The notes: generated from the letters alone by a model not told the origin. A stretch of DNA of 64,000 nucleotides from JAVZLH01 sp049700435 (GCA_049700435.1 JBNAVK010000003.1:1-64000), one strand, 5' to 3'. Positions 40,534-49,453 are shown, numbered from the stretch's first letter. Made by a program: numbers and translations.

Positions 40534-42496
40534 ACAGTTACGAATTGCGCTGGCTGGAAACGCAAACGTTGGAAAAAGCGTCATATTCAACCAGCTTACA
40601 GGCTTAAACCAGATTGTTGGAAACTGGCCTGGAAAAACTGTGGAGCGGGCTGAGGGAACCCTACATTTTAAAGGCTACAAAATCCGCATAATCGATTTGC
40701 CAGGCATATATTCACTTTCAACTTTTTCCATGGAAGAGATTGTTTCCCGCGATTACATAGCTGTTGAGAAGCCCGACATAATTGTTAATGTTGTAGATGC
40801 TTCGGCGCTGGAACGCAATTTGTACTTCACGCTTCAGCTTTTGGAACTTGAAGCTCCAATAGTAGTTGACTTAAACCAAGTGGATTGCGCGGCGAAAAAA
40901 GGCATAAGAATTGACGCTGAAAAGCTTTCTAAGGCTTTAGGCGTGCCTGTCATCCCAACAGTTGCTATAACTGGAAGCGGAATCGCTGAGCTTCTCTCAA
41001 CAGTCATTGCGGTGGCACAAGGAGAAAAGAAGCTTAAGCCATTGAAGGTCATTTACGGTAGAGAAATCGAAGAGAGGGTTCGCGCCCTTGAAAAAATGGT
41101 TAACGCTGAGCTTCCACAGATTTGCAAGGTTTATCCAGCAAGATGGGTAGCCATCAAACTTTTAGAAAGAGACGCTGACGTTGCTGGAAAACTGAAGAAC
41201 TATGAAAATGGGCGGGAGGTTCTGGATTACGCTGAGAAAATGGCGTCTGAACTTGAAAAAATTCATGGCGAACCATCGCCAGTCGTTATCGCCTCTGAGA
41301 GGTATTCTCTTGCAAGCAAAATAGCAAAGGATATCACTGAGTTTGAGGCGCCGCCGCGGATAAGCTTGGAGCAGAAACTTGACGCAGTAACCACGCATAA
41401 GATTTTGGGATATCTAGTTTTGGCTGGCGTATTGGCTTCCATGTTTGCACTAATCTTTGCCGGTGGAAGTTTAATCTCAGCCAGTTTAGAGTCTCTGTTG
41501 TTAAAATTCTCTTTGTGGGTTGGACAGTGGCTTTCGCTTTTTTTGCCGCAAGTGGTTGTGAACATTCTTAGCAAGGGGGTTTTAGATGGTATAATCGCTG
41601 GCATAACAATAGCCTTACCATACATTGTTCCCTTCTACATACTTCTCGCGTTGCTTGAGGATAGCGGTTACTTGCCCAGGGCAGCCTTTCTAATGGACAA
41701 TTTAATGCACAAGATGGGGTTGCACGGTAAGGCGTTCATACCTCTAATGCTTGGTTACGGATGTAATATTCCCGCCTGCATAGGCTGCAGAATAATGGAA
41801 ACTGAACGCGAAAGGTTCCTAGCAGCTTTCGTTGTAACCTTGATTCCATGCGCCGCACGGACAGTTGTCATCCTCGGGCTTGTAGGAAGATATGTTGGTT
41901 TACACGCGGCTTTAGCCCTCTACGCCTTTGACCTCATCCTTGTCTTTGCCTTAGGAAGAATAGCCTTCAAGGCTTTGCCGGGCGAACCAGTTGGTTTAAT
42001 AATGGAGATGCCGCTGTACAAAAAACCTTCAATAAGGAATATTGCCTTGAAAACATGGAGTAGAACACGGGATTTTGTTTACATCGCTTTTCCAATAATA
42101 GTTGCTGGAAGCACGCTTTTAGTCGCCCTAGACATGTCCGGTTTCATGAACTACATTATTGGAGGTTTAAGTCCACTGATTAGCGGCTGGTTGGGGCTGC
42201 CGGCGGTGACAAGCATTCCCTTGATTTTTGGAGTTTTACGGAAGGAATTGACACTTATATTGCTTGAGAATGCTCTGCTGCAGCAGGGCATGGCATTAAC
42301 AGATTTGAGCGCTGTTCAAATGATAGTTTTTTCGCTTGTAGTTATGATTTACATTCCATGCATTGCAACCATTGCAGCGCTCAACCGCGAGTTCGGATGG
42401 AAGAAAGCCCTTGCCGTAGCGTTAATTGATGTTTCTCTCGCCTTCCTCATAGGCGGATTAACCTACAGAATACTTTCACTGGCAATGCCAACATAA
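40526..42496 (+). CDS. feoB: ferrous iron transporter FeoB
   Basis: A 656-residue Fe2+ transporter. N-terminal G domain: GNANVGKSVIFNQLTG, DLPGIYSLS, and NVVDASALERNLYFTLQLLE. DLNQVD is the base-recognition motif, with Gln-Val for the usual Met-K/x. Then a helical spacer and the membrane domain with two Gate motifs, including GYGCNIPACIGCRIM and the PCAARTVVI cysteine. ATG at 40526 begins MAKQLRIALAGN; an ATG three codons upstream (40517) is possible. Confidence 0.94.
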   Translation: MAKQLRIALAGNANVGKSVIFNQLTGLNQIVGNWPGKTVERAEGTLHFKGYKIRIIDLPGIYSLSTFSMEEIVSRDYIAVEKPDIIVNVVDASALERNLYFTLQLLELEAPIVVDLNQVDCAAKKGIRIDAEKLSKALGVPVIPTVAITGSGIAELLSTVIAVAQGEKKLKPLKVIYGREIEERVRALEKMVNAELPQICKVYPARWVAIKLLERDADVAGKLKNYENGREVLDYAEKMASELEKIHGEPSPVVIASERYSLASKIAKDITEFEAPPRISLEQKLDAVTTHKILGYLVLAGVLASMFALIFAGGSLISASLESLLLKFSLWVGQWLSLFLPQVVVNILSKGVLDGIIAGITIALPYIVPFYILLALLEDSGYLPRAAFLMDNLMHKMGLHGKAFIPLMLGYGCNIPACIGCRIMETERERFLAAFVVTLIPCAARTVVILGLVGRYVGLHAALALYAFDLILVFALGRIAFKALPGEPVGLIMEMPLYKKPSIRNIALKTWSRTRDFVYIAFPIIVAGSTLLVALDMSGFMNYIIGGLSPLISGWLGLPAVTSIPLIFGVLRKELTLILLENALLQQGMALTDLSAVQMIVFSLVVMIYIPCIATIAALNREFGWKKALAVALIDVSLAFLIGGLTYRILSLAMPT

Positions 42497-42649
42497 TCTA
42501 ATAAGCCAAAAACCGAAAAACTAGAGGGGGCTATCGGTATTGGTTGAGAAAACAGCCATAAAATGTTCCCAATTCAAATCCATGCCCTGTTCTCGGCATA
42601 CGGAGAAGGCGCGTTGCCCCCATTGGGAAACGAAAATAAGCAACATCTC

Positions 42650-42656
42650 AAATATA
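42650..42656 (+). promoter_or_regulatory. possible box A of the tRNA-His gene
   Basis: AAATATA lies 17-23 bases before the mature tRNA 5' end. The spacer upstream (42497-42649) shows no coding frame. Confidence 0.35.
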
Positions 42657-42672
42657 CCAAACCACAAAAAGT

Positions 42673-42762
42673 GGCCGAGGTGAGGTAGCCTGGTAGCCTA
42701 CGGGCCTGTGGACGGAAAACGATGGAAAGCCCGGCGCCCGGGTTCAAATCCCGGCCTCGGCC
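42673..42762 (+). tRNA. tRNA-His (GTG), with a 16-base intron
   Basis: The acceptor GCCGAGG (42674-42680) pairs with CCTCGGC (42755-42761). A genomically encoded extra G at 42673 faces C73 (42762), the identity mark of tRNA-His. D arm AGGT/GCCT, anticodon stem CGGGC/GCCCG, T arm CCGGG-TTCAAAT-CCCGG. The anticodon GTG is at 42708-42710. CCA is not encoded. Bases 42712-42727 are an intron at the canonical 37/38 site. Confidence 0.93.
42712..42727 (+). other. tRNA-His intron with bulge-helix-bulge
   Basis: Folding the loop gives bulge GG^A, a 4-base helix CTGT/ATGG (two wobble pairs), and bulge AA^A. Within the intron a 2-base-pair CG/CG stem closes a GAAAA loop. This is the standard splice substrate of archaeal tRNA endonuclease. 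Confidence 0.85.
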
Positions 42763-42897
42763 CCTTATACAGTGTCCTAGCCCGGGAGTTTTTGGTAAAA
42801 TAATGTTTTGAAACTTTAAAGGATGGCATGTTGTATGGTTTGGCATTGTTAGAAATGGAAAAATATTCTAGTTCAATAAATTCTTGAAGTGATATGC

Positions 42898-43590
42898 ATG
42901 CAGCTTGGACAAGATGTTAAAGCTAGGTTTGCTTCCTTAATTGATAATGTATTGAGGGCAGATGCTTCATTGGTTTCTAAGAGCGCAAACGGAAGGTTTT
43001 TGGACGGTAATCAGAAAGGGTTAGAGGCTTCCGTTCTTGGAATAAATTATAAGGCAGTTACAGCAGACGGCGATGTGGAAGTGCATGTTGAAGACCCATT
43101 AAACAGGGAGGAAGACTCTTCAAGGCTGTTTGTTTATTTGCTTAACGCCATTGAAAGAGTCTCTGAAGGCAAATCAGCCAACAACAAAGGCAGTTTGACA
43201 AGTTTAACACAGTTGCAAGGCGGACAGACAGCGAAACTATATGAGAAGAGGATAGTTACTTTTCTGGCAGCGGAAATGGACGAGGCAACGCTTGAAGAGG
43301 TTGAGGTTGCCGCTAAAAAAATTGGAGGAAGCATGGTTGTGCATTCAAACGCCACATGGAGCTTTGAAGTAACCCCATTCAATAGCGTGAGGATAAGAGC
43401 AGCCTATTGGCAAGGGGAAGAGGGAATACCTTCAGGCGCAACTCTGCTCGTAGGAGAAGAAATAAAAGACGCAGGCGTACCCATCGAAGAACTGTTGACA
43501 ATAATGGAGATGACAATCAACAGATTCGTCCTCTTTTACAGAAAAGAAACCGACAAAAAACCCAAACTCTTCCACTCCCTATACTTCTAG
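42898..43590 (+). CDS. DUF3786-family protein
   Basis: A 230-residue protein whose C-terminal half matches the DUF3786 pattern: ATWSFEVTPFNSVRIRAAYWQGEEGIPSGATLLVGEEI, then a helical IEELLTIMEM tail. DUF3786 is often found next to or fused to corrinoid/iron-sulfur proteins of anaerobic C1 metabolism; its role is unknown. ATG at 42898 with GTGAT upstream is preferred to GTG at 42889. The 3' end overlaps the convergent UPF0282 gene by 4 bases. Confidence 0.72.
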   Translation: MQLGQDVKARFASLIDNVLRADASLVSKSANGRFLDGNQKGLEASVLGINYKAVTADGDVEVHVEDPLNREEDSSRLFVYLLNAIERVSEGKSANNKGSLTSLTQLQGGQTAKLYEKRIVTFLAAEMDEATLEEVEVAAKKIGGSMVVHSNATWSFEVTPFNSVRIRAAYWQGEEGIPSGATLLVGEEIKDAGVPIEELLTIMEMTINRFVLFYRKETDKKPKLFHSLYF

Positions 43591-44570
43591 ATTGGCGGTT
43601 TAGCCTTCTTCTTTGCTTTTATGCTTTCACGCATCCACTTTTCAAACTCTCGCGACGGCGGCTCCGCAACGAAAAGCTTCTTTCGCACAGCCTCTAGGAA
43701 AGCGTTCTCTTCGCCCATATATTCGGCTGCAGTAAAAACCCTATGCCCAACCACCCGTGCTCTTTCAAAAACGCTTGCAGTCTTCTCACGCCAGTTTTCA
43801 TCCCTCAAAATATGGTGCTCCAAAACCGTGCAAGGCACGACCTCAACAACTTTTTCAAGATTTCTAAGCCCAACCCTAATCTGTTCCGAGCCAACCCTAA
43901 ATTTTTCCAAATATAAGGGCGGTCCACCAATCATCAACAACTGAGGCTTCTCTTCAACAATAATATTTAGGGTGCGCGGCGACATTGGACCTTGAACATC
44001 TGGAGCAAACATAAACTTCTCATCTTGACACTCAATTGTCGCCATGAGAACCCATCCTAAGGCTGAGTTTTCTGGTCCGTGATAAACTGGCTCTGAAAAC
44101 TTGATTTGCGTATCTCCATAAATGAAGGTTTTTCCATCTGCAACCTCAATTTTTTCAGCGTATTTGCCGCCTGTTTTTTGGTAAACCCATCCTCGACATC
44201 TCTGGCTAAAGTTTATTTTCTCTTTCGGATTCTTAAGCAAAACAAGTTTTCTCTCGTAAATTTGCCTTGCAGTCTCATCCGCCTCAGTCCAGTTGCAAAG
44301 CCAATCCTCATAAGAAGGCGTGTGATGGTCAAAATGGTAGTGGCTTAAAGTTACAATTTCAGCTTTCTCAGCAGCTTCAGCAATCCTTCGCCTACACCCA
44401 TCTATAGCCTTAAACTCTTTTGGGTGTGGAGGCAAACCAAAACGGTTCGGGCAAAGCGAAACCCCAGCATCCAAAAGAACTTTCACGTCTGAAGTTTCAA
44501 CGTAAGTGCACATAGACCTAACGCCGAAGCTTTCAGCAGCCAAAGGAACAACACTAATACGCCTTAACAT
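43587..44570 (-). CDS. UPF0282 metallo-beta-lactamase-fold hydrolase
   Basis: About 327 residues of the archaeal UPF0282 family: AAESFGVRSMCTYVET, the metal motif SHYHFDHHTP, a second motif PVYHGPENS, FAPDVQGPMSPR, and HHILRDENWRE near the C-terminus. The beta-lactamase fold suggests a two-metal hydrolase but substrate is unknown. TTG at 44588 gives a longer frame; ATG at 44570 starts MLRRISVVPLAAES and is closer to how homologues start. Confidence 0.84.
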   Translation of the reverse strand: MLRRISVVPLAAESFGVRSMCTYVETSDVKVLLDAGVSLCPNRFGLPPHPKEFKAIDGCRRRIAEAAEKAEIVTLSHYHFDHHTPSYEDWLCNWTEADETARQIYERKLVLLKNPKEKINFSQRCRGWVYQKTGGKYAEKIEVADGKTFIYGDTQIKFSEPVYHGPENSALGWVLMATIECQDEKFMFAPDVQGPMSPRTLNIIVEEKPQLLMIGGPPLYLEKFRVGSEQIRVGLRNLEKVVEVVPCTVLEHHILRDENWREKTASVFERARVVGHRVFTAAEYMGEENAFLEAVRKKLFVAEPPSREFEKWMRESIKAKKKAKPPI

Positions 44571-44639
44571 GCCTTTTTCAACACGCAAACGCCCAATTCC
44601 TATACATTTTTATTTTAGTTTGAAACTCTATCTCTAGAC

Positions 44640-44708
44640 GGTGGGCGATGACGACTCTGGCCCCGCTGAACCCATAATGATTGGGATCTTGAGTGCGAAG
44701 AGCCCGCC
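44640..44708 (+). ncRNA. candidate structured RNA, possibly C/D-box-like
   Basis: GGTGGGC (44640-44646) and GCCCGCC (44702-44708) form a 7-pair terminal stem. Inside are ATGACGA (44648-44654, C-box-like), CTGA (44666-44669, D'-like), and ATGATTG (44677-44683, C'-like), with 11 and 7 bases between. The 3' D box is not CTGA (GCGAAGA instead). A TATA-like TTTTATTTTA lies about 28 bases upstream. The fit is partial. Confidence 0.3.
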
Positions 44709-44712
44709 TCGT

Positions 44713-45294
44713 CTACCCTTCTTCTGGAGGCTTCTCCCAGAGTTCAAGCATTCTCTTTTTGAGTTCCCCACGTTTTCTGTGAAGGAATCTGTAGACTGTA
44801 CTATGCTGACTTCCTTGAATCAGCATTTGTATTGCCTCCCTTGCTATTTGAACTTGCTCCACATCGCCTATTATGCTGACTGTGTGCCCGTAAACTGCTA
44901 TGTGCGTGTCTGTTAACTCTTCAATTATTCGGCGGGTTTTTCCATCCATCCCAATTATTCGCCCCTTAACCCGCCTAATGTCTGACTCTGACCTTCCGAA
45001 GAAGTCCCTCAAGTCTATGACGTCTAAAAGGGCGTCTTCGTTTCGGATTAGGCGGAAGGCGTGTTCGGGCGAGAATCCCCTTCCAATGGCTGTCACGACA
45101 TCTTTGGCTTTGAAAAGCTGTGATGGGTCTTCGGCTTTTTCTGTCAGCGTGATGGTGACGTCTCCGGTTGAGCTATCTATTTGAAGTTCAACCTTAAGCT
45201 TTTCTTCAATACCCTTTTTGACCGCTCCTTCTGGACCGATTAAGACGCCGATTCTTTCTTTGGGAATTTTCAGAAATGCGCTAGGCTTTGCCAT
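44713..45294 (-). CDS. KH-domain ribosome assembly protein (Dim2/Pno1)
   Basis: A 193-residue protein with two KH domains: IPKERIGVLIGPEGAVKKGIEEK and KGRIIGMDGKTRRIIEELTDTHIAVYG. Archaeal Dim2 binds the 3' end of 16S rRNA and aids its maturation. It overlaps the RIO1 kinase gene by 14 bases, and aIF1A lies just upstream, an arrangement conserved among archaea. ATG at 45294. Confidence 0.92.
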   Translation of the reverse strand: MAKPSAFLKIPKERIGVLIGPEGAVKKGIEEKLKVELQIDSSTGDVTITLTEKAEDPSQLFKAKDVVTAIGRGFSPEHAFRLIRNEDALLDVIDLRDFFGRSESDIRRVKGRIIGMDGKTRRIIEELTDTHIAVYGHTVSIIGDVEQVQIAREAIQMLIQGSQHSTVYRFLHRKRGELKKRMLELWEKPPEEG

Positions 45295-46078
45295 ATCCAG
45301 TAACCATCCTATAGCATTCCTCTACTGAATGAACTTGAACGCCGAGCCTACTAAAAAACCTGTTTAAGTTGTTTAAATCTCTGTAAAGTAGGAAAGTAGC
45401 CATCGGATGCGATAGCGGAACAGCTTGCGACATGTCAAAAAGCACTGGGCGCCCCTTCCAAATCATCACGTTGTATTCGCTTATGTCTCCGTGGACAAGT
45501 TCAGCCTTGCGATAGAGCCTCTGCAAATAGCCCAAAAGCGTCTTGTAAACGCGCTCCGGATTCTTCGGCGTTTCCTCTTTCATTGAAGGAGCACAAACAC
45601 CATTTTTCCCTATAAACTCCATTATAAGCACGTTGTTTTTCACGACTATTGGTTTTGGAACCCTAACCTTCGCCGCCACTGCCTGTTCCAGATTTCTAAA
45701 TTCTTTTTGAGCCCACGCGAAAATTAGTGAGCGCGTGTCCCGTCTAACGCTTTTAAACCGTGGGTCACCCTCTATGTACTTGAGGATTCCTTTGCGAAAT
45801 TCCGCTGAAACGGTTAGGTAAATTTTGATTGCCAACTCGTTCCCGTTTTTGTCTTTGCCCCAGTAAACCCGCGACTCTTTTCCAGCCTTGACAACGCCGT
45901 GGATTTCGCTTATAGTGCCCTTATTTAGAAAGTCGTAGATAACCATAAGCGTGGAGCGGTCGAAAACTTCTTCCAAAACCTCATATTCTTCACTCCGCTT
46001 TTCCTTCATCAACTGCTCGACTTCGTATTTTTTCTCTTCTTTGAGGAGCTTTTTCCTAACATGCTCTCGAAAAGACAA
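45281..46078 (-). CDS. rio1: RIO1-type serine kinase
   Basis: A 265-residue RIO1 kinase involved in small-subunit maturation. Motifs: STLMVIYDFLNKGTISEIHGVVKAGKESRVYWG (P-loop-like), the LAIKIY lysine, LVHGDISEYNVM catalytic loop, and LFDMSQAV metal-binding loop. Between aIF1A and Dim2 on one strand, with a 14-base overlap to Dim2. Family assignment is certain; substrate in archaea is inferred. Confidence 0.94.
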   Translation of the reverse strand: MSFREHVRKKLLKEEKKYEVEQLMKEKRSEEYEVLEEVFDRSTLMVIYDFLNKGTISEIHGVVKAGKESRVYWGKDKNGNELAIKIYLTVSAEFRKGILKYIEGDPRFKSVRRDTRSLIFAWAQKEFRNLEQAVAAKVRVPKPIVVKNNVLIMEFIGKNGVCAPSMKEETPKNPERVYKTLLGYLQRLYRKAELVHGDISEYNVMIWKGRPVLFDMSQAVPLSHPMATFLLYRDLNNLNRFFSRLGVQVHSVEECYRMVTGYGKA

Positions 46079-46093
46079 CTACCTACCACACAA

Positions 46094-46399
46094 TTAAATT
46101 GTTAAATACCCTTTTTTGCGGAGCCACTCAGCCTGCGAATGCGTGTAACGCCAAATCAAGTCGCCGCGGCTGTCAGATTGAAAATCCCATGGAGAAACCA
46201 AAACAACATCGCCTTCTCTTATCCACACCCTTCGCTTCATCTTGCCGCGGATGCGACATAAACGTTCACGCCCATCTTGGCATTTAACTAGAACACGGTC
46301 AAAACCAAGCAGTTTAACGGCTACTCCTAAAACATCGTTTTCAGACGGAAGCACCATCTCGCTTAACTCTTCTTCAGTAATAACCTTCTTCTTACCCAA
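46094..46399 (-). CDS. eif1A: translation initiation factor aIF1A
   Basis: A 101-residue OB-fold factor: VLGVAVKLLGFDRVLVKCQDGRERLCRIRGKMKRRVWIREGDVVLVSPWDF. It binds the A site of the small subunit during initiation. It lies 15 bases before the RIO1 gene. ATG at 46399 follows a 178-base spacer that holds its promoter. Confidence 0.95.
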   Translation of the reverse strand: MGKKKVITEEELSEMVLPSENDVLGVAVKLLGFDRVLVKCQDGRERLCRIRGKMKRRVWIREGDVVLVSPWDFQSDSRGDLIWRYTHSQAEWLRKKGYLTI

Positions 46400-46623
46400 T
46401 CAAGCACCTCAAAGACTTCCTTTAAAGATTGGCTAATCTCCCTTAAAAGCATGCTTATTTCCCACGATTAAAAACTAAAGTTTAATCCTCGCCACAAAGG
46501 CTTTCACAAAGTTAGACGAAAATGCGTCGAAGTCAACTGCGAGAAAGTTTTAAATTAGTTCAGAGTTCAAAAGAACTATGTCCGATGAATCTGAAGCACC
46601 ATTAGAAACGCGCGAAATAAGTA
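46400..46623. other. spacer between aIF1A and DUF424, with a weak 52-codon frame
   Basis: TTTTAAATTA near 46547-46556 is TATA-like. A plus-strand frame from ATG at 46578 to TAA at 46736 (MSDESEAPLETREISIKV...) starts about 25 bases downstream, but its second half is antisense to DUF424 and looks non-coding. Otherwise nothing recognised. Confidence 0.3.
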
Positions 46624-46908
46624 TTAAAGTTTCACTATTTGCGCATGTGGCACTCCTTCGATGTTTAGCACTGCTTCAGGATGCACGTATCCTTTTTCTA
46701 TGGCTTTCTGCACAATTTTTTTCCCAACCATATTAATTATGTTTGAGTTTTCTATCATGTCAATCGCCTCCTCAATGTCCACTTTTGCGCCTTTGTAGAA
46801 TTCCTCTTTAACATGAAAGGTTATTTTTCCTTCACGCAGTGTTTTTCCAAGTATTTCACAGTCGCAGATAGCTAAAAGTACGTTCCCGCCGATTTTTCTG
46901 AGATTCAT
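46624..46908 (-). CDS. DUF424 family protein
   Basis: About 94 residues: NVLLAICDCEILGKTLREGKITFHVKEEFYKGAKVDIEEA, IINMVGKKIVQKAIEKGYVHPEAVLNIEGVPHAQIV. DUF424 is an archaeal family of unknown role, commonly near translation genes. ATG at 46908 with GGAAGTG upstream is preferred; an ATG at 46965 would overlap aIF2-beta by 32 bases. Confidence 0.84.
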   Translation of the reverse strand: MNLRKIGGNVLLAICDCEILGKTLREGKITFHVKEEFYKGAKVDIEEAIDMIENSNIINMVGKKIVQKAIEKGYVHPEAVLNIEGVPHAQIVKL

Positions 46909-46933
46909 ATACACTTCCAATTGAAGGACGCTC

Positions 46934-47344
46934 TCATAGCTGTCTGACCGAGGATTTTGCTCCACATGCTTCGCAGACGAGGAATGATAGGCGTTTTTCC
47001 TTCACGATTTTTGTATCTGGGCGCTTACAAACTGGACATATCACAAAACTGTCTATATACCTTTGAATTAATCTTTCAAAGGTTTCTCGCGAAAATTTTC
47101 CTTGGAAGATAACTCTTGACTCATGAACTGTTGCAGCTGTAGCCATCTCGCGAGTTAAAAACTTCAAAATATGCTGTAAATCACGGTTTAAGACGTCAGC
47201 AACATCATTAAGATTGTAGATTATGGTGCGCATTCCAATGGTTGAATGCTGAAGCCTAGGCAGTTCCAAGCGCTCCCGCTTTGAAGCAACTTCAGGAATC
47301 TGAGAACGCGCTCTCTTCAACAGCTCTTCATAGTTGTACTTCAT
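46934..47344 (-). CDS. translation initiation factor aIF2 subunit beta
   Basis: A 136-residue protein: YEELLKRARSQIPEV, then the core RTIIYNLNDVADVLNRDLQHILKFLTREMATAATV, and a zinc ribbon with CPVC and CEAC knuckles. Part of the aIF2 complex carrying initiator tRNA. ATG at 47344 with GGAGAA 6-7 bases upstream is preferred to an ATG five codons earlier. The next gene on the strand is DUF424. Confidence 0.93.
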   Translation of the reverse strand: MKYNYEELLKRARSQIPEVASKRERLELPRLQHSTIGMRTIIYNLNDVADVLNRDLQHILKFLTREMATAATVHESRVIFQGKFSRETFERLIQRYIDSFVICPVCKRPDTKIVKEKRLSFLVCEACGAKSSVRQL

Positions 47345-47431
47345 TAAATACTTCTCCAAAGGACATAGATGCAGCAGAGTATTTATTTTTTAATTCGAAA
47401 ATGGGCAATTGCGATTGATCTTATAGCCTAA

Positions 47432-47890
47432 TTAGCCTTGTTTAGCTCCGCACTCTGGGCATTCCTCAGAAGCGATTGGAATTTCCTTGCCGCAGTTAGG
47501 ACACTTCTTTAGAAATGCGCTTGGCGTCTGCGCGATGGCTGAAGTTGTTTCGGACGGAGCAGACAAACATAAGACGCCTCCTATAATTCCCAGTATTCCA
47601 CCAATTGCGCCGATTATTCCGCCAATAAGAATTATTGAGGATAAAAGCCCAATTATCCCAGCTACTAGTAAAATGACTGCGTCTTTAACGAGTATTAATA
47701 TGATGCCGCAAACCATGTCCAGCAAAACTCCTAGTATAATTATAACGCTTAGAAAAGGCGGGATCCACCTTGCTGCTCCCCCTGCTGCTACTATTAAGGC
47801 CGAAAGAACAATTAAGCTAAAGATTAAACCGACAAAAAGCAACGCTCCACCTACAATGGAAAGCACTCGACCAGTTTCCTGCGTTCCCAT
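47432..47890 (-). CDS. membrane protein with C-terminal zinc ribbon, unknown
   Basis: A 152-residue protein with about four hydrophobic segments (residues 8-35, 45-68, 70-86, and a Gly/Ile-rich LIGGIIGAIGGILGIIGG), then a zinc ribbon CPNCGKEIPIASEECPECG. Zinc-ribbon-tailed membrane proteins of this kind are common in archaea; role unknown. Confidence 0.65.
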   Translation of the reverse strand: MGTQETGRVLSIVGGALLFVGLIFSLIVLSALIVAAGGAARWIPPFLSVIIILGVLLDMVCGIILILVKDAVILLVAGIIGLLSSIILIGGIIGAIGGILGIIGGVLCLSAPSETTSAIAQTPSAFLKKCPNCGKEIPIASEECPECGAKQG

Positions 47891-48024
47891 TTAAAACACC
47901 CCGTTCTACAACAAAATTAGGCGTTTTATGATAAAAAACTATCTGTCTCCACGGTTTTCCGCATCATTTGTTTAAGGTTTATAATTGAAAGAATTATAAG
48001 ATGTAGCAGAACAGAGATGATTAA

Positions 48025-48537
48025 ATGGGTTATATTTACCTTTATACAGGCACGGGAGCCGGAAAAACAACAAACGCTTTAGGTTTGGCCTTGCGCTCTA
48101 TTGGGCATAAAAGAAAGGTTGTCATAATCCAGTTCTTAAAATGGTGGAGGAACACCGGCGAATATAAGGTTCGAAAGATGCTTGCGCCATACTATGAAAT
48201 TTACCAGTTTGGGCGCAAAGGATGGCACGGACTAAGCAATTTGGGCGAGGAAGACAAGAAACTGGCGCAAAAAGCCTTGAAATTCGCTGAAAAAATTGTT
48301 AATGAAAAGAAGCCGCATCTCCTTGTTTTGGACGAAGTCAACTTGGCATTGCATTGTAAGCTGTTAGACGTAAACGAAGTCTTAGATTTCCTAAACAAGA
48401 TTCCCAAGAAGACAGACATTGTTTTAACTGGAAGATTCGCCCCAAAAGAACTCATAGACAGAGCGGAATTCGTAAACGAAATTGTGGATATCAAGCATCC
48501 GAAAGAAACAGTCACAACAAAGGGAATACAATACTAA
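48025..48537 (+). CDS. cobO: corrinoid adenosyltransferase (CobO/BtuR type)
   Basis: A 170-residue ATP:cob(I)alamin adenosyltransferase: P-loop YTGTGAGKTTNALGLALR, VIIQFLKW, LLVLDEVNLAL and the C-terminal ELIDRAEFVNEIVDIKHP. It adds adenosyl to cobalt in B12 synthesis or salvage, so the organism uses corrinoids. Slightly shorter than bacterial CobO (about 190), lacking the N-terminal arm. Confidence 0.9.
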   Translation: MGYIYLYTGTGAGKTTNALGLALRSIGHKRKVVIIQFLKWWRNTGEYKVRKMLAPYYEIYQFGRKGWHGLSNLGEEDKKLAQKALKFAEKIVNEKKPHLLVLDEVNLALHCKLLDVNEVLDFLNKIPKKTDIVLTGRFAPKELIDRAEFVNEIVDIKHPKETVTTKGIQY

Positions 48538-48577
48538 TTAGTTTGACGAAAGTTTCGGCACGTTAGGGGAAGGAAAA

Positions 48578-49453
48578 TTGGCTGAACAACAAAGGACGCA
48601 AAAAATCGCGGAATTAAAACAAAAACTTTTAGGTCTAAGAGAGCAAGCCAACGAGTTAAAAACCAAGTTGAATGAACTTGCAGAAAAAAGAGACAAACTT
48701 AACAAGCAGTTTCAGGGCCTACGATTAGAAATAGCTCAACTTAAAAAAGAGAGAGACGAACTTAATGAAGCAGTGAAAAGGCTGAAACAGCAGCGAGATG
48801 AAGCAAGAGCGAAAGCTCGAGAAAAACGTGTGGAATATATGAAGTTAAGGCAAGAAATTAAAGTTTTAAGCGGGAAAAAGCCTCCCAGAAGCCCTCAAGT
48901 CCTCAAAAAAGAGCTTGAAGAAATTGAATGGAAAATCCAGACAACACCCCTAGACCTAAGAGAGGAAAAGAAACTTGTGGAACAAGCTGGAATACTAGAA
49001 GCTAAACTGAACATCTACAGAAAACTCGACCAGTTAAAGCAGAAAAGCATCGAACTCCAAACCCAAATAAAAGCCCTCGAAGCTGAAGGCAATCTTTGCC
49101 ACGAAAAGTTGGAGGAAAACGCGCGAAAAAGCCAAGAGGTCCACGAGAAGATGCTGGAAAAAATCAACGAATCAAAGAAGGTAAAAAGCGAGGCTGACGC
49201 TTTACATAATTTCCTTCTGCAATCAAGGGAGAGGGTTAAACCAGTTCGAGAAGAAATCATGAAAATCTTGAATGAAATGGCGCAATTGAAAAAGGAAATC
49301 AGAGAGGAAGAAGAAAAGAAAAGGAGGGCGAGCGAAGAAGTTCTTCGAGAAAAACTTGAAAAAGAGGCAAGGGAAAAATTGAAACGAGGCGAAAAACTAA
49401 GCTGGGAAGAGTTTCAACTTCTAGCGCATAAAGAAGATGAAACGCAAGATTAA
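48578..49453 (+). CDS. archaeal coiled-coil protein (COG1340 type)
   Basis: A 291-residue protein made almost wholly of coiled coil (e.g. LKTKLNELAEKRDKLNKQFQGL, LKKERDELNEAVKRLKQQRDE), with a central ELEEIEWKIQTTPLDLREEKKLV segment and a C-terminal REKLKRGEKLSWEEFQLL typical of the archaeal COG1340 family. This family has been misnamed phosphoserine phosphatase; no phosphatase motif exists. TTG at 48578 with GGAAGG upstream. Confidence 0.82.
   Translation: MAEQQRTQKIAELKQKLLGLREQANELKTKLNELAEKRDKLNKQFQGLRLEIAQLKKERDELNEAVKRLKQQRDEARAKAREKRVEYMKLRQEIKVLSGKKPPRSPQVLKKELEEIEWKIQTTPLDLREEKKLVEQAGILEAKLNIYRKLDQLKQKSIELQTQIKALEAEGNLCHEKLEENARKSQEVHEKMLEKINESKKVKSEADALHNFLLQSRERVKPVREEIMKILNEMAQLKKEIREEEEKKRRASEEVLREKLEKEAREKLKRGEKLSWEEFQLLAHKEDETQD

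Noticed and set aside
42574..42846. Minus-strand 90-residue frame across the tRNA
   Set aside because: Antisense of tRNA-His and its flanks; not protein-like.
46578..46736. 52-codon plus-strand frame MSDESEAPLE...
   Set aside because: Its second half is antisense to DUF424 and has non-protein-like composition, although the first 15 codons and a TATA-like box look attractive.
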